From Anaerolineales bacterium (GTDB lineage: Bacteria; Chloroflexota; Anaerolineae; Anaerolineales; Villigracilaceae), in contig JACKAW010000010.1 of NCBI GenBank assembly GCA_020634885.1, positions 1-64,000 of the forward strand: a stretch of DNA of 64,000 nucleotides, written 5' to 3'. Of this stretch, positions 61,239-64,000 are shown piece by piece. A program made the position numbers and the translations under genes. The notes under the pieces are model-generated. The model searched no databases and had not been told where the DNA came from. It worked only from the letters and a program-made list of their open reading frames with translations. How positions within the stretch are numbered: position 1 is the stretch's first letter; each line of letters starts with the position of its first letter.

Positions 61239-61805
61239 CTAACGGCTTGGGGCGAAGCGTAAACGGCGAGCCATAAGAATGACGATGATGAAAGCCAAAG
61301 CCATCACGGTCAATCCGGGGACGCCCACATCATCTACAAAACCGGTTTGAGGCAATGCGGTAGTGGTTGGGACGATGGTTAGTTGCGCAATTGCCGCTTG
61401 TGTTAGCGCGGCGCCTACTGTGGCAGTGGCAGCAACTTGCGTGCTGGCATTATTCCCATCGGCAACGGAGGTCGTTGTTGCAGTGGGCAGGTTTACAACG
61501 GAGGTAGCCGTGGGGGGCTGAGTGGCGGTGGGCAGCAAAGAGGCGGCGGCAGTGGCAGTCAACGCATCATTGATGAAGTTACTGGAGGCAATTGCGGTTT
61601 CAGTAGCGGCAACCGATGCTGCATCTGTTGCCTGTGTAGCGCCGCGATTGAGCACGATGAAGCCAACAAGACATGCGACTGCGATCAAAATGATCCCGCC
61701 AAGGATACCAGCGGCGATCAGGAAGGTACGATTATTACTCGACTCCTCAGGGAGTTCTTCACCTTCAGGAATATTTTCGTCAAAAGCGGGTTCTTCAAAA
61801 GACAT
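61239..61805 (-). CDS. Thr/Ala-rich surface protein with N-terminal TM and C-terminal LPQTG motif
   Basis: A 188-residue protein. A short acidic N-terminus, a hydrophobic segment near residues 28-53, about 95 residues of Thr/Ala/Ser/Pro-rich low-complexity sequence, and then LPQTG (151-155) followed by a second hydrophobic segment and a positively charged end (RRLRFAPSR). The end is the layout of a sortase sorting signal. The N-terminal segment is preceded by about 27 mostly acidic residues, so it looks more like an anchor than a signal peptide. AGGAG precedes the ATG. No sortase gene lies in the window. Confidence 0.75.
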   Translation of the reverse strand: MSFEEPAFDENIPEGEELPEESSNNRTFLIAAGILGGIILIAVACLVGFIVLNRGATQATDAASVAATETAIASSNFINDALTATAAASLLPTATQPPTATSVVNLPTATTTSVADGNNASTQVAATATVGAALTQAAIAQLTIVPTTTALPQTGFVDDVGVPGLTVMALAFIIVILMARRLRFAPSR

Positions 61806-61858
61806 GGAGCACTCTCCTGATTTTATTTCTTGTATTATTTCCTACAACACTCTGGTAA

Positions 61859-62914
61859 TTATCCCACAACTTCCATATTTACAAGCGGAACAATCACGGT
61901 TTCATCATTTTCCAGTTTAACTTCAGCCGAGGGTGCGCGCATTCCACTGGGAAGGGTGGTTAGACCAGGTTTAATGGATACGACCGAGCCAACCATGCCC
62001 ATGGCAGGCGGGCGCAGCATACGCACCTGAACGCCGGGGGCAAGTTCTCGGAAATCATCTGCCAGAGGCGGCTCCGATGAGGTTGGAAGCGGGATGAATA
62101 CTTCGGGATGGGCACCTGAGTAGCGATCATAATTTTCGGCATTTAAAGATAATTCGCGTTTGATATTTGTACTGAGCAGTTTGTACGCAAGGGAATTCAT
62201 TGGTACAGAACCAAAACCATCTGTCAGCAAAACCGGAAATTTCATCTCGCGCGCCTTTGGGAGCAGAGCCGGAAGCATACTTGAGGCAATCAAACCGCGT
62301 GCGGGTAATTCTGCAAGAGCCTGCAATATTTCAGGAGACTTAATGATACCGCCAAGGATGATCGAACCGCGCATACTCACGTCCAACCGTCCGGGAGCAA
62401 GAACCGTTTCAGGTCCATCCATTAGGTTGACCAGCAGTCCAGTATCAATGCGTCCATTCCCCCACACCCCTTGAACCAAGCCGCCAGATGCTTGAATTAC
62501 AACTCCACGTTCGGGTATGACTTCCACAACTGTTCCTGGAAGTCCGGCACGCAATTGCATTTTCGATTCGCCAACCTCCATAAGAACCTGCCCACCTCCC
62601 ACAGCGACAACCCGTCCATCACGCGGCGCAGTCACTGTTCGCGGAAAGATACCCTTCCCGCGCGCAATTTCGGTTTCGGCTTTGATACGATCTCCAACCT
62701 GGCATTTGATGAGGGCATCGGCAGCGACAGGGGATATCTTAAGCGCATGAGCTATATCCAAAAGGGCATGTTCACGTGCCCAACGGGTTTCAGCAACAAC
62801 ATCTCCAGCCGAAACTTTTTGCTGAATGCGGGCAACCACACTCCCGGAAATGGGTAAAAGTCTTTCACGAACAACGGTTGTGAGACCTGTAACATGATGT
62901 ACGGGTACGATCAT
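61859..62914 (-). CDS. Uncharacterised protein with hammerhead/KOW-like segments, next to the GlmL-like gene
   Basis: A 351-residue protein. The N-terminal half has two segments resembling barrel-sandwich (lipoyl-like) folds, such as ISGSVVARIQQKVSAGDVV and APRDGRVVAVGGGQVLMEVG. The middle is a Rossmann-like region (PVLLTDGFGSVPM), and the C-terminus has a KOW-like segment (MGMVGSVVSIKPGLTTLPSGM). I do not recognise a named family. Start: ATG 62914, with GGGAGG upstream and overlapping the end of the preceding gene; a longer form starting at 62944 would overlap that gene by about 28 bases. The close arrangement suggests it works with the GlmL-like protein. Confidence 0.7.
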   Translation of the reverse strand: MIVPVHHVTGLTTVVRERLLPISGSVVARIQQKVSAGDVVAETRWAREHALLDIAHALKISPVAADALIKCQVGDRIKAETEIARGKGIFPRTVTAPRDGRVVAVGGGQVLMEVGESKMQLRAGLPGTVVEVIPERGVVIQASGGLVQGVWGNGRIDTGLLVNLMDGPETVLAPGRLDVSMRGSIILGGIIKSPEILQALAELPARGLIASSMLPALLPKAREMKFPVLLTDGFGSVPMNSLAYKLLSTNIKRELSLNAENYDRYSGAHPEVFIPLPTSSEPPLADDFRELAPGVQVRMLRPPAMGMVGSVVSIKPGLTTLPSGMRAPSAEVKLENDETVIVPLVNMEVVG

Positions 62915-62916
62915 TT

Positions 62917-64000
62917 CTAGCCGCCTCCCAGTGCCCAATTCCATTTTTTGATAAGTTCACGCCTGCGCACCGGATCACCAGGAAGGTCCAGCGGACGCCC
63001 GCGTCCATCGAAAATGATGCCCAAGGTGCCGCCAGCAATGCTCATGTTTTTCACACCGCGACCGGAACCAAACCCAATATTGACGCCGCGTCCAACCTGA
63101 ATGGTGATGCGGGCGGCTTCGCCTGTGGCAAGCGGTACAGTTTCGAGGAAGCCATACTTCAAATCCACGACAGATTCAGCGCCGGTGCTGTAGGTTATTT
63201 TGGCTTTGAGAATAGACTGTCCGTAGCGGGCTGACACAACCGGAGCTATGACCGTCCCTACACTAAGGAATGCGCCAGATTCGATAACCTGCACCGGCAG
63301 GATGCTATTTTGCGATGCGGCGGCGCCGAGCATGGGCATGAGATTATTTTGATCCAAAATAACAGTAGAAATGCCGACCGGTTGCACAGAGTTAAGGAGT
63401 AGGAGTAAACTGCGCCCCGGGCTGGAGACATCACTCAAGACAGACCCGCCTGCTATGATCGGGTCGAAGAGCGGGGTGAGTGTCTGTTTTATATATGCCG
63501 CATCTTTTGGAAAATCGCTCTGCGTTGCCTGCATGGCGAGGAATAAGGACTGTGTAGCGACCGCCTGTGCAAGCGCCAAGTCTTCGGGGGTGGCGGCAAT
63601 GGTGGCAGGATGCAGCGCCTTTTGATAGAGATAGTCGAGCGCAACACTGGTGGGGATGTCAAGCGGACACCAACGCAGGATATCTTCAAGAGAGGTGTGG
63701 GCGGTCAGACTGGTGAGGTATTCACCTATGCCAAATTGTGGAAATACCTTTAAGACAGATTTTTTGGCAAACCCTGCTGCTATGGCTGCGGCTGAAGAGC
63801 CAAGGTCTACGCTGAGGAGTCCTTTTTTTGAGCCGTACACATCAGCAAGGAAACGTACCATTCGTCCTGTAGCGTAGGATGTGGGCAGGGTATGCCCGCC
63901 CGCCCAAAGGTCAAGCGAATCCAGACCTTTAAGTTGTTTTTTGCGGATGTTAATGAACATTTGCGCCAATTCAAGTCCGGCGGGATCTAAATCTTCCACA
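62917..64000 (-). CDS. GlmL/MutL-like protein, partial at window end
   Basis: The C-terminal 360 residues are inside the window; the N-terminus, with its first phosphate loop, lies beyond the right edge. LLSVDLGSSAAAIAAGF is the second phosphate-binding loop of the actin/Hsp70-like ATPase fold, matching the glutamate mutase accessory protein MutL/GlmL family. The C-terminus holds GRGVNIGFGSGRGVKNMS. The true methylaspartate mutase genes (glmS, glmE) are not in view, so it may have another role. Its stop is two bases before the next gene's ATG. Confidence 0.75.
   Translation of the reverse strand, partial: VEDLDPAGLELAQMFINIRKKQLKGLDSLDLWAGGHTLPTSYATGRMVRFLADVYGSKKGLLSVDLGSSAAAIAAGFAKKSVLKVFPQFGIGEYLTSLTAHTSLEDILRWCPLDIPTSVALDYLYQKALHPATIAATPEDLALAQAVATQSLFLAMQATQSDFPKDAAYIKQTLTPLFDPIIAGGSVLSDVSSPGRSLLLLLNSVQPVGISTVILDQNNLMPMLGAAASQNSILPVQVIESGAFLSVGTVIAPVVSARYGQSILKAKITYSTGAESVVDLKYGFLETVPLATGEAARITIQVGRGVNIGFGSGRGVKNMSIAGGTLGIIFDGRGRPLDLPGDPVRRRELIKKWNWALGGG

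Noticed and set aside
1..64000. CRISPR array, prophage, insertion sequence or toxin-antitoxin pair
   Set aside because: No regularly spaced repeats, transposase, integrase, phage structural gene or recognisable toxin gene was found; the only repeats are the short ones listed.

Overview
The window reads as a chromosomal segment of a Chloroflexota bacterium, most likely class Anaerolineae. This is inferred from overall gene content: very long PAS/GAF sensor kinases, RNase Y, an F420-type reductase, a GlmL/MutL-like protein, an SH3-tailed DUF389 protein and an LPXTG-like protein. There is no rRNA or marker gene to prove it. Genes are densely packed on both strands. Many neighbours overlap by 1-4 bases (TAATG or ATGA junctions), and most operons end in clear intrinsic terminators. 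I saw no CRISPR array, prophage or intact insertion sequence.

Layout, 0-25 kb: a three-tRNA operon (Thr-Tyr-Thr) with a near-consensus promoter; an FtsK/HerA-like ATPase with a small partner; a minus-strand run of a membrane protein, an active/inactive M16 peptidase pair and acpS; an FAD oxidoreductase; a CoA-transferase back to back with a dihydroorotate-dehydrogenase-like protein; a cold-shock gene with a long leader; and an operon of a SelW/Rdx-type protein, trpS, dtd and an F420-type reductase. The SelW/Rdx gene has an in-frame TGA exactly at the CxxU redox position, so it looks like a selenoprotein gene. Then come fmdB, an MFS transporter, a duplicated non-coding repeat, a fused malic enzyme, and a five-gene glycan/surface-sugar operon (GT39, methyltransferase, GT2, epimerase, aminotransferase). 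A promoter followed by about 290 nt of structured non-coding sequence precedes recX-rny.

Layout, 25-45 kb: an accessory signalling region. First is a histidine kinase / response regulator pair. Then, between two terminators, comes a plus-strand operon of about 15 kb: a REC-REC-GAF-PAS kinase, a small lipoprotein with a sulfite-oxidase-like fold but no molybdenum-ligand cysteine, three membrane receptors that carry GAF/PAS/HAMP modules but no transmitter, a soluble kinase with tandem degenerate GAF-like repeats, a threonine synthase fused to a receiver domain, and a single-domain receiver. Three receptors without output, one soluble kinase sharing their repeat module, and a PLP enzyme under a receiver domain together suggest a multi-receptor phosphorelay acting on an amino-acid enzyme. 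This is the best candidate for an undescribed system here.

Layout, 45-64 kb: a CASTOR/POLLUX-like channel, a molybdopterin oxidoreductase with its cysteine, an HtrA-type protease, a DnaJ-type chaperone, a LOG-family protein, a 7TM histidine kinase / receiver / methionine aminopeptidase overlap operon, tmk, an R3H AAA ATPase, a stand-alone tandem AP2-domain protein, two membrane proteins, a phosphohexomutase, an LPQTG protein, and a GlmL/MutL-like ATPase (cut by the window end) with a downstream partner of unknown function.
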